Shown: positions 46,385 to 57,210 of the stretch, one piece after another
How positions within the stretch are numbered: position 1 is the first letter of the stretch
Layout: every line of letters begins with the position of its first letter
Assembly: GCF_018802765.1 (NCBI RefSeq)
Contig: NZ_CP069163.1
Location: 124,001 to 188,000 of the forward strand
Reading direction: 5' to 3'
DNA: 64,000 bases
Origin: Paludibacterium sp. B53371
GTDB lineage: Bacteria; Pseudomonadota; Gammaproteobacteria; Burkholderiales; Chromobacteriaceae
Position numbers and translations under genes: made by a program
The notes under the pieces: model-generated
Seen by the model: the letters and a program-made list of their open reading frames with translations, nothing else
The model's database searches: none
Told to the model about the DNA's origin: nothing

Positions 46385-47541
46385 CGGTGGCCAGCATGAA
46401 AGGACAGTATGCCGCCACCAGCGTGATCGACGAGGCACTGGCCTGGGCCATTGCCCTGTTGCTGTCGATCAGCCTGGTGATGGTGTACTCGGCCTCGATT
46501 GCTTATGCGGAAGCCGATGCGGCAACGCAGAACAAGTACTTTTATTTGATTCGCCATGTGATTTTCATGGTGATTGGTCTGTCCGGCGGCTATGTCGCGT
46601 TTCAGATTCCGACGGCCTTCTGGCAGAAATACGCCGGCAAGTTGTTTTTGATCGGCGTACTGATGCTGGTGGCGGTGCTGATCCCGGGGATCGGCAAGGT
46701 GGTCAACGGTTCGCGGCGCTGGATCTCGCTGTTCGTGATCAATCTGCAGCCGTCTGAACTGATGAAGATGGCCACGGTGATCTACACGGCAGATTACACG
46801 GTGCGAAAGTCGCACAAGTTGCACAGCCTCAAGGAAGGCTTTCTGCCGATGTTTGTCGCCATGGTGGTGGTGGCCTTCCTGCTGCTGCGCGAGCCGGACT
46901 TCGGCGCGCTGATGGTGGTCATGACGATTGCCATGGGGATTCTGTTCCTCGGCGGCATCAACATGCGCATCTTCAGCGGGCTGGCCGCGATGGCGCTGGT
47001 GGCGATCGTGCTGCTGATCATCAGCTCGCCGTATCGCCTGAAGCGGGTGCTGGGGTTCATGGACCCCTGGGATGATCCGTTCGGCAAGGGCTATCAGCTG
47101 TCGCACTCGCTGATCGCCATCGGTCGTGGTGAGTGGTTCGGTGTCGGGCTCGGCGCAAGTGTGGAAAAACTGTTTTACCTGCCGGAAGCGCACACCGACT
47201 TCATTCTGGCCGTGATTGCCGAAGAGTTCGGCTTTTTCGGCATTTGTGTATTGATTGCCCTGTATGCCTGGATCGTGCGCCGCGCGTTCCACATCGGGGT
47301 CGAGTCGCGCAAGCTGGAGCGTTACTACCAGTCGCTGGTGGCGCAGGGCATCGGCATCTGGCTCGGGATTCAGGCCTTTTTCAACATGGGCGTGAACATG
47401 GGTCTGTTGCCGACTAAGGGTCTGACGCTGCCCCTGATGTCGTTTGGTGGTTCGGCGATGTTGTTCAACCTGATTTCGATGGCGCTGTTGCTGCGCGTCG
47501 ATTACGAAAACCGGAGGATCATGCGCGGCTACAAAGGCTGA
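46381..47541 (+). CDS. ftsW: septal peptidoglycan glycosyltransferase FtsW
   Basis: A 386-residue SEDS membrane protein with about ten helices, partner of FtsI. Signatures: [31 protein letters not shown], and the C-terminal [12 protein letters not shown]. Its location between murD and murG marks it as the division paralogue rather than the elongation one (RodA, 28284). The start may be the second ATG at 46396. Confidence 0.95.
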   Translation: MTVASMKGQYAATSVIDEALAWAIALLLSISLVMVYSASIAYAEADAATQNKYFYLIRHVIFMVIGLSGGYVAFQIPTAFWQKYAGKLFLIGVLMLVAVLIPGIGKVVNGSRRWISLFVINLQPSELMKMATVIYTADYTVRKSHKLHSLKEGFLPMFVAMVVVAFLLLREPDFGALMVVMTIAMGILFLGGINMRIFSGLAAMALVAIVLLIISSPYRLKRVLGFMDPWDDPFGKGYQLSHSLIAIGRGEWFGVGLGASVEKLFYLPEAHTDFILAVIAEEFGFFGICVLIALYAWIVRRAFHIGVESRKLERYYQSLVAQGIGIWLGIQAFFNMGVNMGLLPTKGLTLPLMSFGGSAMLFNLISMALLLRVDYENRRIMRGYKG

Positions 47542-47546
47542 GGCGC

Positions 47547-48629
47547 ATGGAAACGATGATGGCAAACAAGACCGTAATGATCATGGCGGGTGGTACCGGG
47601 GGGCATATCTTCCCGGCACTGGCCGTGGCTGACGTCCTCAAGGGGCGCGGCTGGCAGGTGATCTGGCTCGGTGCCGCGGGCGGGATGGAAACCCGTCTGG
47701 TGCCGCAGCACGGCTATGCCATCGAAACCATCCGCATCGCCGGCATGCGCAAGAACGGTCTCAAGCGCTGGCTCTCGCTGCCCTTCATGATGGCGCGAGC
47801 CCTGGCTTGTACCACCGGCGTCATCCTGCGCCACCGTCCGGATATCGCTGTCGGCTTCGGTGGTTATACCGGCTTCCCGGGTGGCCTGATGAGCCGCGTG
47901 CTGTGGAAGCCGCTGGTGATTCACGAGCAGAACTCGGTGGCCGGGCTGACCAATCGCCTGCTGTCGAAGATTGCCAGCCGCACCCTGTTTGCCTTCCCGG
48001 GTGCCTTCCCGGGAGATGACGGCCTGGTCGGCAACCCGGTACGTCCGGAGATCGCCGCCGTGGCCGAGCCGGAAAGCCGCTTTGCCGATCGCAGCGGCCC
48101 GCTGCGCGTACTGGTGGTGGGCGGCAGCCTGGGGGCCAAGGTGCTGAACGAAACCTTGCCGCAGGCGCTGGCCCTGTTGCCGCAAGCGCAGCGACCGCAG
48201 GTGGTGCATCAGGCCGGCGTCAAGCAGATCGATGCCCTGAAACAGCATTATGCCGATGCCGGCGTCGAGGCAGATTGCCGCGCCTTCATCGATGACATGG
48301 CCGGCGAGTATGCCCGCGCCGATCTGGTGATCTGCCGTGCCGGCGCTTTGACGGTAGCCGAACTGGCCGCGGCCGGTGTAGCCAGCATGCTGGTACCGTT
48401 GCCCAGCGCCGTGGATGACCACCAGACCGGCAATGCCCGCTACCTGTCCCGGGCCGGTGCAGCCCGTCTGGTGCCGCAAAAGGAACTGACGCCGGCCAGC
48501 CTGGCGGCCAGCCTGCAAACATTGACGCGTGACGAGTGCCTGGAAATGGCCCGCAACGCACGCCGTCTCGCCATCGTCGATGCCGCCACGCGCGTCGCCG
48601 ATGCCTGCGAGGCACTGACAAGAGAATGA
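47547..48629 (+). CDS. murG: UDP-GlcNAc transferase MurG (lipid II synthesis)
   Basis: A 360-residue GT-B glycosyltransferase on the inner face of the membrane. N-terminal G-loop [13 protein letters not shown], second loop [39 protein letters not shown], and the UDP-GlcNAc site [15 protein letters not shown] 47547 is taken; ATGs at 47556 and 47559 are alternatives. Confidence 0.95.
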   Translation: METMMANKTVMIMAGGTGGHIFPALAVADVLKGRGWQVIWLGAAGGMETRLVPQHGYAIETIRIAGMRKNGLKRWLSLPFMMARALACTTGVILRHRPDIAVGFGGYTGFPGGLMSRVLWKPLVIHEQNSVAGLTNRLLSKIASRTLFAFPGAFPGDDGLVGNPVRPEIAAVAEPESRFADRSGPLRVLVVGGSLGAKVLNETLPQALALLPQAQRPQVVHQAGVKQIDALKQHYADAGVEADCRAFIDDMAGEYARADLVICRAGALTVAELAAAGVASMLVPLPSAVDDHQTGNARYLSRAGAARLVPQKELTPASLAASLQTLTRDECLEMARNARRLAIVDAATRVADACEALTRE

Positions 48630-48630
48630 A

Positions 48631-50016
48631 ATGAAACACAGAGTCAATCACATCCACTTCGTAGGCATTGGCGGTGTCGGCATGAGCGGCATCGCCGAGG
48701 TACTGCTGAACCTGGGTTATACCGTCAGCGGTTCCGACATGTCCGATAACGCCACCACCAAGCGCCTGGTCGGCCAGGGGGCGCGCGTGTATTTCGGGCA
48801 CGATGCCACGTATGTGCAGGGTGCGGATGTGGTGGTGACCTCGACGGCCGTGAAGGCCGACAACCCGGAAGTGATGGCCGCCAAGGCCCAGAACATTACG
48901 GTGATCCCACGCGCGCTGATGCTGGCCGAGCTGATGCGCTTCAAGCAGGGCATCGCCATTGCCGGTACCCACGGCAAGACCACCACCACCAGCCTGGTGT
49001 CCTCGGTACTGGCCGCTGCCGGACTGGATCCGACCTTCGTCATCGGCGGCAAGCTGACGGCGGCCGGCACCAATGCGCGTCTGGGCTCGGGCGAGTTCCT
49101 GGTGGCCGAGGCCGACGAGTCGGATGCTTCTTTCCTGTATCTGACCCCGGTGATGGCCGTCGTGACCAATATCGATGCCGACCACATGGACACCTATGGT
49201 CATGACTTCGACAAGCTGAAGCAGGCCTTCGTCGACTTCTTGCAGCGCCTGCCGTTCTACGGGTGTGCCGCGCTGTGTGTCGACGACGCCAATGTGCGCG
49301 AGATTCTGCCGCGTATCACCAAGCCGGTCACGACCTATGGTTTTGATGCCGATGCCCATATCCGCGCCGAGAACCTGGTCGCCGATGCCGGCCGCATGCG
49401 TTTCGACGTCGTGCTGAAGGACGGCCAGCGCTTCCCGGTCCTGCTCAACCTGCCGGGCCGCCACAACGTGCTCAATGCCCTGTCGGCGATTGCCATCGGT
49501 CTGGAGTGCGGTGCAGATATTCCGTCGATCCAGAAGGGCCTGGCTGACTTCGCCGGCGTCGGCCGTCGCTTCCAGCGCTACGGTGAAGTCGCCAGCAAGG
49601 ATGGCGGGCAGTTCACGCTGATCGACGACTACGGCCATCATCCGGTCGAAATGGCCGCGACGCTGGCTGCCGTCCGCGGCGCATTCCCGGACCGCCGGCT
49701 GCTGCTGGCCTTCCAGCCGCACCGTTTCAGCCGCACCCGCGACCTGTTCGAAGACTTCGTCAAGGTGCTGAACACCGTGGACGGTCTGTTGCTGGGTGAG
49801 GTGTATGCCGCGGGCGAAGCCCCGATCGTGGCCGCGGATGGCCGTGCCCTGGCGCGTGCCGTGCGGATCGGCGGCAAGGTCGAACCGATTTTCGTCGAAA
49901 GCATCGACGACATGCCGCAGGCGATTCTCGATGCTGCCCGCGACGGCGATGTGGTGATCACCATGGGGGCAGGCTCCATTGGTGCCGTGCCGGCCAAAGT
50001 GGTGGCACAAGTTTAA
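48631..50016 (+). CDS. murC: UDP-MurNAc--L-alanine ligase MurC
   Basis: A 461-residue Mur ligase starting stem-peptide assembly. [18 protein letters not shown] at the N terminus, P-loop [27 protein letters not shown], and [12 protein letters not shown] in the C domain. One base separates it from murG. Confidence 0.96.
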   Translation: MKHRVNHIHFVGIGGVGMSGIAEVLLNLGYTVSGSDMSDNATTKRLVGQGARVYFGHDATYVQGADVVVTSTAVKADNPEVMAAKAQNITVIPRALMLAELMRFKQGIAIAGTHGKTTTTSLVSSVLAAAGLDPTFVIGGKLTAAGTNARLGSGEFLVAEADESDASFLYLTPVMAVVTNIDADHMDTYGHDFDKLKQAFVDFLQRLPFYGCAALCVDDANVREILPRITKPVTTYGFDADAHIRAENLVADAGRMRFDVVLKDGQRFPVLLNLPGRHNVLNALSAIAIGLECGADIPSIQKGLADFAGVGRRFQRYGEVASKDGGQFTLIDDYGHHPVEMAATLAAVRGAFPDRRLLLAFQPHRFSRTRDLFEDFVKVLNTVDGLLLGEVYAAGEAPIVAADGRALARAVRIGGKVEPIFVESIDDMPQAILDAARDGDVVITMGAGSIGAVPAKVVAQV

Positions 50017-50057
50017 GCAAACCGGCCGCACAGGCGGCCAGCACAGGAAACAAGGCA

Positions 50058-50969
50058 ATGAAGCAGTACGGCAAAGTGGCAGTGATGATGGGCGGATCCT
50101 CCGCCGAGCGCGAGGTGTCGCTGATGAGCGGCAGTGGCGTGCTCAAGGCGCTGCAGTCGCGTCAGGTGGATGCGCACGCGTTCGATCCTTCCGAGAAGCC
50201 GCTGTCGGCGCTCAAGGAGGAAGGCTTCGATCGCGTTTTCATCATTCTGCATGGCCCGTTTGGCGAAGACGGCACGCTGCAGGGCGCGCTGGAAACCCTC
50301 GGGCTGCCGTATACCGGTTGTGGCGTCATGGCTTCGGCCATCGGGATGGACAAGTGGCGCACCAAGTTGCTGTGGCAGGCCGCCGGGCTGCCGATTCCGG
50401 CGTTCCGTCTGCTGGATGAGCAGACGGACCTGGATCAGGTGGTTGCCGAACTGGGACTGCCGCTGTTCGTCAAGCCTGCCTGTGAAGGCTCGAGCATCGG
50501 CATCAGCAAGGTGAAAAGCGCGGCGGAAATGCGTGCAGCCTACGAAGCTGCCCGCAAGTACGACAGCCTGGTGCTGGCGGAGCAGTTCATTGGTGGTGGC
50601 GAGTACACCTGCGCGATGCTGGGCGAGCGTGCGCTGCCGACCATCAAGATCGAGCCGGCGACCGAGTTTTATGACTATGACGCCAAGTATTTCCGTGATG
50701 ACACGGTGTACCGCTGTCCGTCGGGGATTCCGGCCGACACCGAGGCCCGGGTTCACGAATATGCCCTGCGTGCCTTCAAGGTACTTGGCGGGCAGGGGTG
50801 GGGCCGCATCGACTTCCTGATGGATGAGGCCGGTCAGCCTTACCTGCTGGAAGTGAATACCGCCCCGGGCATGACCAGCCACAGTCTGGTGCCGATGGCC
50901 GCCCGTCAGGCCGGCATGAGCTACGAGGATCTGTGTCTGGCGGTACTGGATACGGCGCATGTGGGATAA
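50058..50969 (+). CDS. ddlB: D-alanine--D-alanine ligase DdlB
   Basis: A 303-residue ATP-grasp ligase making D-Ala-D-Ala for Mur[21 protein letters not shown] at the N terminus, [30 protein letters not shown], and the metal-site region [15 protein letters not shown]. The short length and dcw location mark it as the DdlB type. Overlaps ftsQ by 11 bases. Confidence 0.96.
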   Translation: MKQYGKVAVMMGGSSAEREVSLMSGSGVLKALQSRQVDAHAFDPSEKPLSALKEEGFDRVFIILHGPFGEDGTLQGALETLGLPYTGCGVMASAIGMDKWRTKLLWQAAGLPIPAFRLLDEQTDLDQVVAELGLPLFVKPACEGSSIGISKVKSAAEMRAAYEAARKYDSLVLAEQFIGGGEYTCAMLGERALPTIKIEPATEFYDYDAKYFRDDTVYRCPSGIPADTEARVHEYALRAFKVLGGQGWGRIDFLMDEAGQPYLLEVNTAPGMTSHSLVPMAARQAGMSYEDLCLAVLDTAHVG

Positions 50970-51690
50970 CCACATCGCGTTGCGCAGGCTGGCGAATCTG
51001 CTGTTGCTGGTCTCGATCGGGATGTTGCTGTACGCAGGTGGGTTTTGGGTAACGCATGCACCGGTGTTCCCGGTGAAGAAGATCCGCATCACCGGAAAGA
51101 TGCAGCGGGTCACGCCGGAACAGCTGAAGTTCATTGCCGAGCATGAACTGACCGGTTCGTTCTTTACCCTGGACATTGATCGTACGCGTGCGGCATTCGG
51201 CAAGCTGCCCTGGGTCAGGGGCGCACAGGTGAGAAGAACCTGGCCGGATACGCTGGAGATCTCGATTGACGAGTATGCGGCGCTGTCGCGCTGGGGGGAG
51301 GACGGGCTGGTCGATGTCAATGGCACATGGTTTGACGCCGCCAGCGACCAGAATGATCTGCCGGTGTTTTACGGTCCGGCAGGCGCCCAGAAGGACATGG
51401 CGCAGATGTATCAGCGGCTGAAGCAGGACTTCGCCCTGGCAGATTTGAAGATCGTGCGGCTGGTGTTGTCTGATCGGCGCGCATGGAGTGTTGAGCTGGA
51501 TAACGGGGTACATATCGAGCTGGGACGGGGCGATGTCGAGAATCGCGCGCTCCGGTTCACGACCCACTGGAAGGGAACGCTGGCAAGGCTGCCGTACCCG
51601 ATCAGCTACGTCGATATGCGTTATCCGAATGGATTCGCTGTCCGCATGCCGGGGTATCAGGCATCGCAGGCGGCTCAAGGTAAAAAGTAA
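50959..51690 (+). CDS. ftsQ: cell division protein FtsQ
   Basis: A 243-residue bitopic protein with a short cytoplasmic N terminus, a membrane helix (about 12-30), a POTRA domain (about 45-115; [20 protein letters not shown]) and a beta domain. Core of the FtsQLB complex; it links early and late divisome proteins. The ATG overlaps the end of ddlB. Confidence 0.93.
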   Translation: MWDNHIALRRLANLLLLVSIGMLLYAGGFWVTHAPVFPVKKIRITGKMQRVTPEQLKFIAEHELTGSFFTLDIDRTRAAFGKLPWVRGAQVRRTWPDTLEISIDEYAALSRWGEDGLVDVNGTWFDAASDQNDLPVFYGPAGAQKDMAQMYQRLKQDFALADLKIVRLVLSDRRAWSVELDNGVHIELGRGDVENRALRFTTHWKGTLARLPYPISYVDMRYPNGFAVRMPGYQASQAAQGKK

Positions 51691-51706
51691 GCAGTTGGAG
51701 CGACAG

Positions 51707-52945
51707 GTGAGCAAACCGAAGGAAAGCAAGAACATGTTGGTTGGCCTCGACATCGGCACGTCGAAGATCGTGGCGATCGTCGCGGAGGTCCTGGAGGATG
51801 GCCAGCTCAACATCGTCGGCATGGGGCAGACCCCCTCGCGCGGACTCAAGCGCGGCATGGTCGTGAACATCGAGTCCACCGTGCAGGCGATCCAGCGCGC
51901 GCTGGAAGAGGCGGAGCTCATGGCTGACTGCAAGATCCATGAAGTGTTTACCGGCATTGCCGGTAGCCACATCAAGAGCGTCAACTCGCACGGCATGGTG
52001 GCGATCAAGGACCGTGAAGTGACGCAGATGGATATTGACCGCGTGATCGAAACCGCCCGTGCGGTGAGCATTCCGCCGGATCATCAGGTGCTGCACATCC
52101 TGACCCAGGAGTACAGCATCGATGGTCAGGAAGGGGTGCGCGAGCCACTGGGCATGAGCGGTGTCCGGCTGGAGGCGAAGGTGCATATCGTCACCGGCGC
52201 CGTGTCGGCAGCACAGAACGTCACCAAGTGCGTGCGGCGCTGCGGTCTGGAAGTGTCGGATCTGGTGCTGCAGCCGATGGCCTCGGCCATCGCGGTGCTG
52301 TCGGAAGACGAAAAGGATCTGGGCGTGTGCCTGATCGACATCGGCGGCGGGACTACCGATATCGCGGTTTACGCCAATGGCGCCATCCGCCATACGGCGG
52401 TGATTCCGATCGCTGGTGACCAGATCACCAACGACATCGCCATGGCACTGCGTACGCCGACCAAGGAAGCCGAGGACATCAAGATCCAGCATGGCGTGGC
52501 GCTGGTGAACCTGGCCGATCCCGGGCAGATGATCGAAGTGCCCGGCGTGGGTGAGCGCGGACCGCGCCAGATGTCGCGCGCGACGCTGGCCGAAGTGGTC
52601 GAGCCGCGAGTCGAAGAGTTGTTCCAGCTGGTGCAGCAGGAGCTGCGCCGCAGCGGTTTCGAAGACATGCTGTCTTCCGGCATCGTGCTGACCGGCGGTG
52701 CCAGCCTGATGCCGGGCATGGTCGAACTGGCCGAAGAGGTGTTCCACATGCCGGTGCGTGTCGGTGTGCCGAAGTACGTGGGCGGTCTGGCCGAGGTGGT
52801 CAAGACGCCGCGCTTCTCCACCGGTGTCGGCCTGCTGTTGTACGGCAAGGATCAGATTCAGGCCCCGTCGGGGTCGAAGGCGGCTTCAGGCGGCGTGGGC
52901 AGTGTGTTCTCGCGCATGAAGGCGTGGTTTGCAGGCAATTTCTAA
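51707..52945 (+). CDS. ftsA: cell division protein FtsA
   Basis: A 412-residue actin-like protein that tethers FtsZ to the membrane. ATP-binding signatures: VGLDIGTSKIVAIVAEV, VCLIDIGGGTTDIAVYANG and IVLTGGASLMPGM. The C-terminal amphipathic membrane helix is visible in SRMKAWFAGNF. GTG 51707 is chosen because GGAG lies six bases before it and it yields the short polar N terminus; ATG 51734 is a later option. Confidence 0.95.
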   Translation: MSKPKESKNMLVGLDIGTSKIVAIVAEVLEDGQLNIVGMGQTPSRGLKRGMVVNIESTVQAIQRALEEAELMADCKIHEVFTGIAGSHIKSVNSHGMVAIKDREVTQMDIDRVIETARAVSIPPDHQVLHILTQEYSIDGQEGVREPLGMSGVRLEAKVHIVTGAVSAAQNVTKCVRRCGLEVSDLVLQPMASAIAVLSEDEKDLGVCLIDIGGGTTDIAVYANGAIRHTAVIPIAGDQITNDIAMALRTPTKEAEDIKIQHGVALVNLADPGQMIEVPGVGERGPRQMSRATLAEVVEPRVEELFQLVQQELRRSGFEDMLSSGIVLTGGASLMPGMVELAEEVFHMPVRVGVPKYVGGLAEVVKTPRFSTGVGLLLYGKDQIQAPSGSKAASGGVGSVFSRMKAWFAGNF

Positions 52946-52999
52946 ACATTGTTCGGGCGTTGTATCAGTAACAGGCTCATCTTTAATGAGGAGAGAAAA

Positions 53000-54187
53000 A
53001 TGAGCGGAATGGTATTCGAAGTCATGCAGGATGCGGCTCAGGAAGCCGTCATCAAAGTGATCGGTGTGGGCGGCGGCGGTTGCAATGCCATCGACAACAT
53101 GATCGACGGCAAGGTACAAGGCGTGGAATTCATCTGCGCCAATACCGATGCCCAAACCCTGAAGCGCAACAAGGCGCAGATCAAGCTGCAGCTGGGCACT
53201 TGCCTGACCAAGGGCCTGGGCGCCGGTGCCAACCCGGAAATCGGCCGCAATGCGGCGCTGGAAGACCGTGAGCGCATCGCCGACACCCTGCGCGGTGCCA
53301 ATATGGTGTTCGTCACGGCCGGCATGGGTGGCGGGACCGGCACCGGTGCTGCCCCGGTGGTCGCCGAAGTGGCCAAGGAAATGGGCATCCTGACCGTCGG
53401 TGTGGTGACCCGTCCTTTCGAACACGAAGGCAAACGGACCAAGGTGGCCCAGTCCGGTATCGATGATCTGAAAAAGCATGTCGATTCGCTGATCGTGATC
53501 CCGAACGAAAAGCTGATGGAAGTGCTGGGCGATGATGTCACCATGCGCGAAGCCTTCCGCGCGGCGGATGACGTCCTCAAGGGCGCCGTGGCCGGTATCG
53601 CCGAAGTGATCACTTGCCCCGGTCTGATCAACGTCGACTTTGCCGACGTCCGCACCGTGATGTGCGAAATGGGCCTGGCCATGATGGGTTCGGCCTACGC
53701 CTCCGGTATCGACCGTGCCCGTGTGGCGGCCGAGCAGGCCGTTGCCAGCCCGCTGCTGGACAACATCACGCTGGAAGGTGCGCGTGGCGTGCTGGTCAAT
53801 ATCTCGACCGCACCGGGCTGCCTGAAGATGAGCGAATACCGCGAAATCATGTCGATCGTCCGTCAGTACGCCGACGAAAGCGCGGAGGTGAAGTTCGGTA
53901 CCGCCGAAGTGGACGATATCCCGGAAGACACCATTCGTGTCACCCTGATCGCCACCGGTCTGGGCAAGAAGCCGGCAACCCGCAATGAAGAGCGTCCGGA
54001 ATACATCAAGATCGTCAAGACCGGCACCGATGACCGTGCGGTCGAAGTGCTGAACTACGACGATTTCGATACCCCGGCGATCATGCGCAGCCGTGGCCGT
54101 CGCACGCCGAGCTCGACCGACTTCTCGAATCCGGAAGTGAGCGAATCGTTCGATATCCCGGCCTTCCTGCGCAAGCAGGCAGACTGA
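53000..54187 (+). CDS. ftsZ: cell division GTPase FtsZ
   Basis: A 395-residue tubulin homologue forming the Z ring. VIGVGGGGCNAIDNMI at the N terminus, the tubulin signature GMGGGTGTGAAPVVAE, and the T7 loop region. A variable linker follows residue 320. The C-terminal peptide DIPAFLRKQAD binds FtsA and ZipA-type partners. A strong GAGGAG site precedes ATG 53000. A weak terminator follows. Confidence 0.97.
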   Translation: MSGMVFEVMQDAAQEAVIKVIGVGGGGCNAIDNMIDGKVQGVEFICANTDAQTLKRNKAQIKLQLGTCLTKGLGAGANPEIGRNAALEDRERIADTLRGANMVFVTAGMGGGTGTGAAPVVAEVAKEMGILTVGVVTRPFEHEGKRTKVAQSGIDDLKKHVDSLIVIPNEKLMEVLGDDVTMREAFRAADDVLKGAVAGIAEVITCPGLINVDFADVRTVMCEMGLAMMGSAYASGIDRARVAAEQAVASPLLDNITLEGARGVLVNISTAPGCLKMSEYREIMSIVRQYADESAEVKFGTAEVDDIPEDTIRVTLIATGLGKKPATRNEERPEYIKIVKTGTDDRAVEVLNYDDFDTPAIMRSRGRRTPSSTDFSNPEVSESFDIPAFLRKQAD

Positions 54188-54216
54188 TCGATACGCGCTA
54201 TCGATTTGATTTTATT
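54187..54216 (+). terminator. weak terminator between ftsZ and lpxC
   Basis: ATCGATA and TATCGAT form a 7-bp stem with loop CGCGC, followed by TTGATTTTATT. The AT-rich 90 bases after it probably also hold an lpxC promoter, but no clean -35/-10 pair was recognised. Confidence 0.5.
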
Positions 54217-54283
54217 AATTAATAAAGCATAGGTCTTGGCCATGCTAAACTCAGGTCGTCCCTGATTTGGTAGAAAGCATCAA

Positions 54284-55198
54284 ATGATTCTGCAGCGCAC
54301 GCTGAAGCAAGCGATCAGCGCCACGGGTGTGGGTTTGCACTCCGGCGAACGGGTACGCCTGACCCTGTTGCCGGCCAAACCCGACTCGGGAATCACCTTC
54401 TATCGCACCGACTTGCCCGGGTCGGAAGCGGTGAAAGCCGAGCCGCTGATGGTGAACGACACGCGACTCTCCTCAACACTGGTCACGGAGACCGGTGTGC
54501 GTGTCGGCACCATCGAGCACCTCATGTCTGCTTTCGCCGGATTAGGGATCGACAACCTGGATGTCGAAGTGACGGCGGTAGAGATTCCCATCATGGATGG
54601 CTCTGCCGCCCCCTTTATCTATTTGCTGCAAACTGCTGGCATCATCGAGCAAAAGACAGCAAAACGTTTTATCCGCATCAAGCAGTCGGTTGAGGTGGTT
54701 GAGGGCGACAAATGGGTCCGCTTCGAGCCGTATGATGGCTTCAAAGTGACCCTGTCGATCCAGTTCAATCACCCGGCGTTTAATCTGGCGCCGCAGACCG
54801 TACAGATCGATTTTGCCAACCATTCCTATATCGACGAGATCAGCCGGGCCCGCACCTTCTGCTTCATGCATGAGGTCGAGTCGATGCGTAATCACGGTCT
54901 GGGGCTGGGGGGCAATCTGGAAAACGCCATCGTGATCGATGACGAATTTGTCCTCAATGAGGGCGGACTGCGTTTCCCGGATGAGTTTGTCCGTCACAAG
55001 ATCCTTGATGCCATCGGCGACCTGTACATCCTTGGTCATCCGATCATCGGTGCCTTCTCCGGCTTTAAATCCGGCCATGCCATGAATAATCAGTTGCTGC
55101 GCAAGCTGCTGGCGACGCCCGATGCCTGGGAATATGTCAGCTTCCGCGAACCGGAAGACGCGCCCTCCAGTTTCCACCGTATTCCGGACCCCGAGTGA
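54284..55198 (+). CDS. lpxC: UDP-3-O-acyl-N-acetylglucosamine deacetylase LpxC
   Basis: A 304-residue zinc enzyme for the committed step of lipid A synthesis. Signatures: the first zinc His in [25 protein letters not shown], the [13 protein letters not shown] segment with zinc His and Asp, and [10 protein letters not shown] with the catalytic His. The stop overlaps the ATG of the small downstream gene (TGATG). Confidence 0.96.
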   Translation: MILQRTLKQAISATGVGLHSGERVRLTLLPAKPDSGITFYRTDLPGSEAVKAEPLMVNDTRLSSTLVTETGVRVGTIEHLMSAFAGLGIDNLDVEVTAVEIPIMDGSAAPFIYLLQTAGIIEQKTAKRFIRIKQSVEVVEGDKWVRFEPYDGFKVTLSIQFNHPAFNLAPQTVQIDFANHSYIDEISRARTFCFMHEVESMRNHGLGLGGNLENAIVIDDEFVLNEGGLRFPDEFVRHKILDAIGDLYILGHPIIGAFSGFKSGHAMNNQLLRKLLATPDAWEYVSFREPEDAPSSFHRIPDPE

Positions 55199-55380
55199 TG
55201 CAGGCACTACTGCGTTTTGCCCTGTTTGCCGGCACCTTGTTCTGTGGCGTGGGGATGATCCGTCTGGCACGTCGGCCGGATGCCCTGCAGGCACAAAAGA
55301 TCGGCCGTGGCCTGCGCTATCTGACATGGCTTTGCGGCGTGCTGCTGGTGCTCTGGCTGTTGGGGTTGGCCCGGCACTAG
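55198..55380 (+). CDS. small two-helix membrane protein coupled to lpxC
   Basis: A 60-residue protein I do not recognise. Two hydrophobic segments (about 3-21 and 43-57) flank a basic, polar loop (RRPDALQAQKIGRG). Both termini would therefore lie on one side, with the basic loop predicted cytoplasmic. Its ATG shares one base with the lpxC stop (TGATG; a GTG at 55195 is also possible), so translation is probably coupled. A role in envelope or LpxC control is conceivable only from position. Confidence 0.65.
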   Translation: MQALLRFALFAGTLFCGVGMIRLARRPDALQAQKIGRGLRYLTWLCGVLLVLWLLGLARH

Positions 55381-55398
55381 GGGCGGTTTGAAAACTGA

Positions 55399-55427
55399 TT
55401 GTGAAAGCGTTGCCGCAATGATATTGT
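55399..55427 (+). promoter_or_regulatory. candidate promoter of the MFS gene
   Basis: TTGTGA, 17-base spacer, TATTGT: four of six matches at each element with optimal spacing, about 100 bases before the MFS start. Confidence 0.4.
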
Positions 55428-55476
55428 CATTGCTTCTTCCTCTGTCCTGATTGCGCTTGCCCATGTGATGCATTCC

Positions 55477-55518
55477 TGAAAAATCCAGCCATCTTTGCCC
55501 GACAGGGCTGATTTTTCA
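55477..55518 (+). other. leader hairpin before the MFS gene
   Basis: TGAAAAAT (55477-55484) pairs with ATTTTTCA (55511-55518), extended by C-G and AGCC/GGCT past one bulged base. It ends 12 bases before the MFS ATG, next to the GGGAAA ribosome site, so it could influence translation or act as an attenuator. Confidence 0.5.
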
Positions 55519-55530
55519 TGGGAAAACATC

Positions 55531-56733
55531 ATGTTCCGGATTTTTCTGCGCGCATGGCGTCACCACGCCTGGCTGCGCCGCCTATGCTTTGCGCTGATCG
55601 CCAGCTCGATCGGTAATGGTCTGACCTTCATTGTCATTTTTGCTACCCTCAGGCAATGGCATGCCCCGCCATCCGGCATGGCACTGGCCTTTGTGCTGAA
55701 TACGGCCCCCGGACTGCTCGGCAGCCGGCTCGGTGAGTCCCTGCTTGGCCGTATGTCGCCGGCCCGCATCCTGATGCTGGCCGAGGCCGGGGGACTCGCC
55801 GGCTTGTTGCTGCCCTGGCTGGCGCTCGCCCTGCAGCATCCGGGCTGGTTGTTGCTGGCCAGCCTGATGTCGGCATTGACCGGCGGTATGGCGCTGCCTG
55901 CGCTGACCACCCTGCTGAAGCAGGGGCTGGCGGCAGAGGAGACCGCCGCGGGGGCCCTGATCGACACCCTGGTGTTTGCCTGCCACGTCTTGTTTGGTAT
56001 CGGGCTGGGCGTGCTGCTCTATCCGCACTGGCCCGCCCGGAGCTTGCTGGCGCTGGATGCGCTCAGCTATCTGCTGGCCATCGCCTGGCTGAACGCCCTG
56101 CCCGTCATCACCCGCCCAGCACCGACACCATCAGGCCGCCAGCGGCATCCCACGACGCTGACCGCCGGGCAGCGCCGCAGCCTGTGGCTGCTCTCGGTGC
56201 TGACCCTGGTCGGTGCGCCTGCCATGGCCCTGTTGCCGGTACTGGGCTCACAAGGCAACCAGCAGATGTTGCCGCTGCTGTTTGCCCGCAGCCTGGGGCA
56301 ATTGTGTGGTCCCTTGCTGGTGCGGGAGCACTGGCTGTCGAAAGGTGCCAGCAACCGGTTATTGCTGCTTTGTCTGGCCGGGTTTGCCTTTTGCTATGGC
56401 CTGCTGCCCGTGGTCAGTCAGCTCCCATGGGCCTTGCTGCTGGTTTTCCTGGCGCATGTGCTCTCCAACGTGGTGTTCAGCCTGGGCTGGCATGGTTTGC
56501 TGCGACATTTCCCGCCGCAGCTGATCGGCTGGGCGAGCGCCTGCAGCTATCGACGCCAGGTGTGGACTGCGGCGTGCATGGGCATGGCTGCCGGCTGGCT
56601 GGCCGACATGCTTCGTCCTGCCATCAGCCTGTACCTGAGCAGCGCACTGGGACTGCTCATGGCGACGATTCTGCTGCTGCGACTACCCGGGCCCATGATG
56701 CAGGCCAATACAGAGCGTTCCGGCAAGGTGTAA
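55531..56733 (+). CDS. MFS-type transporter
   Basis: A 400-residue integral membrane protein with about 11-12 hydrophobic segments. The first half has SSIGNGLTFIVIF and GLLGSRLGESLLGRM, resembling loop 2-3 of major facilitator efflux proteins. No substrate signature was recognised; drug or metabolite efflux is a guess. ATG 55531 is preceded by GGGAAA and begins the first basic-hydrophobic segment. Confidence 0.75.
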   Translation: MFRIFLRAWRHHAWLRRLCFALIASSIGNGLTFIVIFATLRQWHAPPSGMALAFVLNTAPGLLGSRLGESLLGRMSPARILMLAEAGGLAGLLLPWLALALQHPGWLLLASLMSALTGGMALPALTTLLKQGLAAEETAAGALIDTLVFACHVLFGIGLGVLLYPHWPARSLLALDALSYLLAIAWLNALPVITRPAPTPSGRQRHPTTLTAGQRRSLWLLSVLTLVGAPAMALLPVLGSQGNQQMLPLLFARSLGQLCGPLLVREHWLSKGASNRLLLLCLAGFAFCYGLLPVVSQLPWALLLVFLAHVLSNVVFSLGWHGLLRHFPPQLIGWASACSYRRQVWTAACMGMAAGWLADMLRPAISLYLSSALGLLMATILLLRLPGPMMQANTERSGKV

Positions 56734-56772
56734 GCTGAAACCAACCTTCGCCCATTTTTCAAGGAGCACACA

Positions 56773-57171
56773 ATGAACCACAAGCTTGAGGTCACGACTG
56801 ACAGCAGTGAAGTATGGCAACACCTGGTGACGCCGGAAGGCGAACCGGCCGGCTTTCGCATGCGGTCGACCCTGCCTGCCGATCCGAATGGGGTCGAATT
56901 GCTGCTGGAGCATTGGGACGCCGGCATGACCGAGCCGCCGCACTCGCACCCTGGTGATGACATGACCGTGGTGGTCGCTGGCCGGATGCAGGTGCAGTAC
57001 TACTGTCGGGCCGCCGATGGCAGCCTGCAGAAGGATGGCGACCCCTTTGTACTGGAGCAGGGCGAAACCGGTTATAACCGTGCCGGGCGTATCCACGATG
57101 CCCGCTACCTGAGCGATTGCAAGCTGGCCTTCGTGCATAGCGGGCCGTTTGGTTTCAACGAAGAGAAATAA
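56773..57171 (+). CDS. cupin-domain protein of unknown function
   Basis: A 132-residue single-domain protein. The cupin motif 1 is seen as PPHSHPGDDMTVVVAGRMQV with two histidines for a metal, and the second motif region is near GRIHDARYLSDCKL. AAGGAG lies upstream. Single-domain cupins have many roles; none can be chosen here. Confidence 0.75.
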   Translation: MNHKLEVTTDSSEVWQHLVTPEGEPAGFRMRSTLPADPNGVELLLEHWDAGMTEPPHSHPGDDMTVVVAGRMQVQYYCRAADGSLQKDGDPFVLEQGETGYNRAGRIHDARYLSDCKLAFVHSGPFGFNEEK

Positions 57172-57177
57172 GCCACC

Positions 57178-57207
57178 CGCCTGCCTGCCCGTGGTGGCAG
57201 GCAGGCG
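57178..57207. terminator. 12-bp hairpin between convergent genes
   Basis: CGCCTGCCTGCC and GGCAGGCAGGCG pair perfectly around a six-base loop. It separates the cupin gene from the convergent amidase gene. There is no T run, so termination may be rho-assisted or the hairpin may protect both 3' ends. Confidence 0.55.
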
Positions 57208-57210
57208 AGC

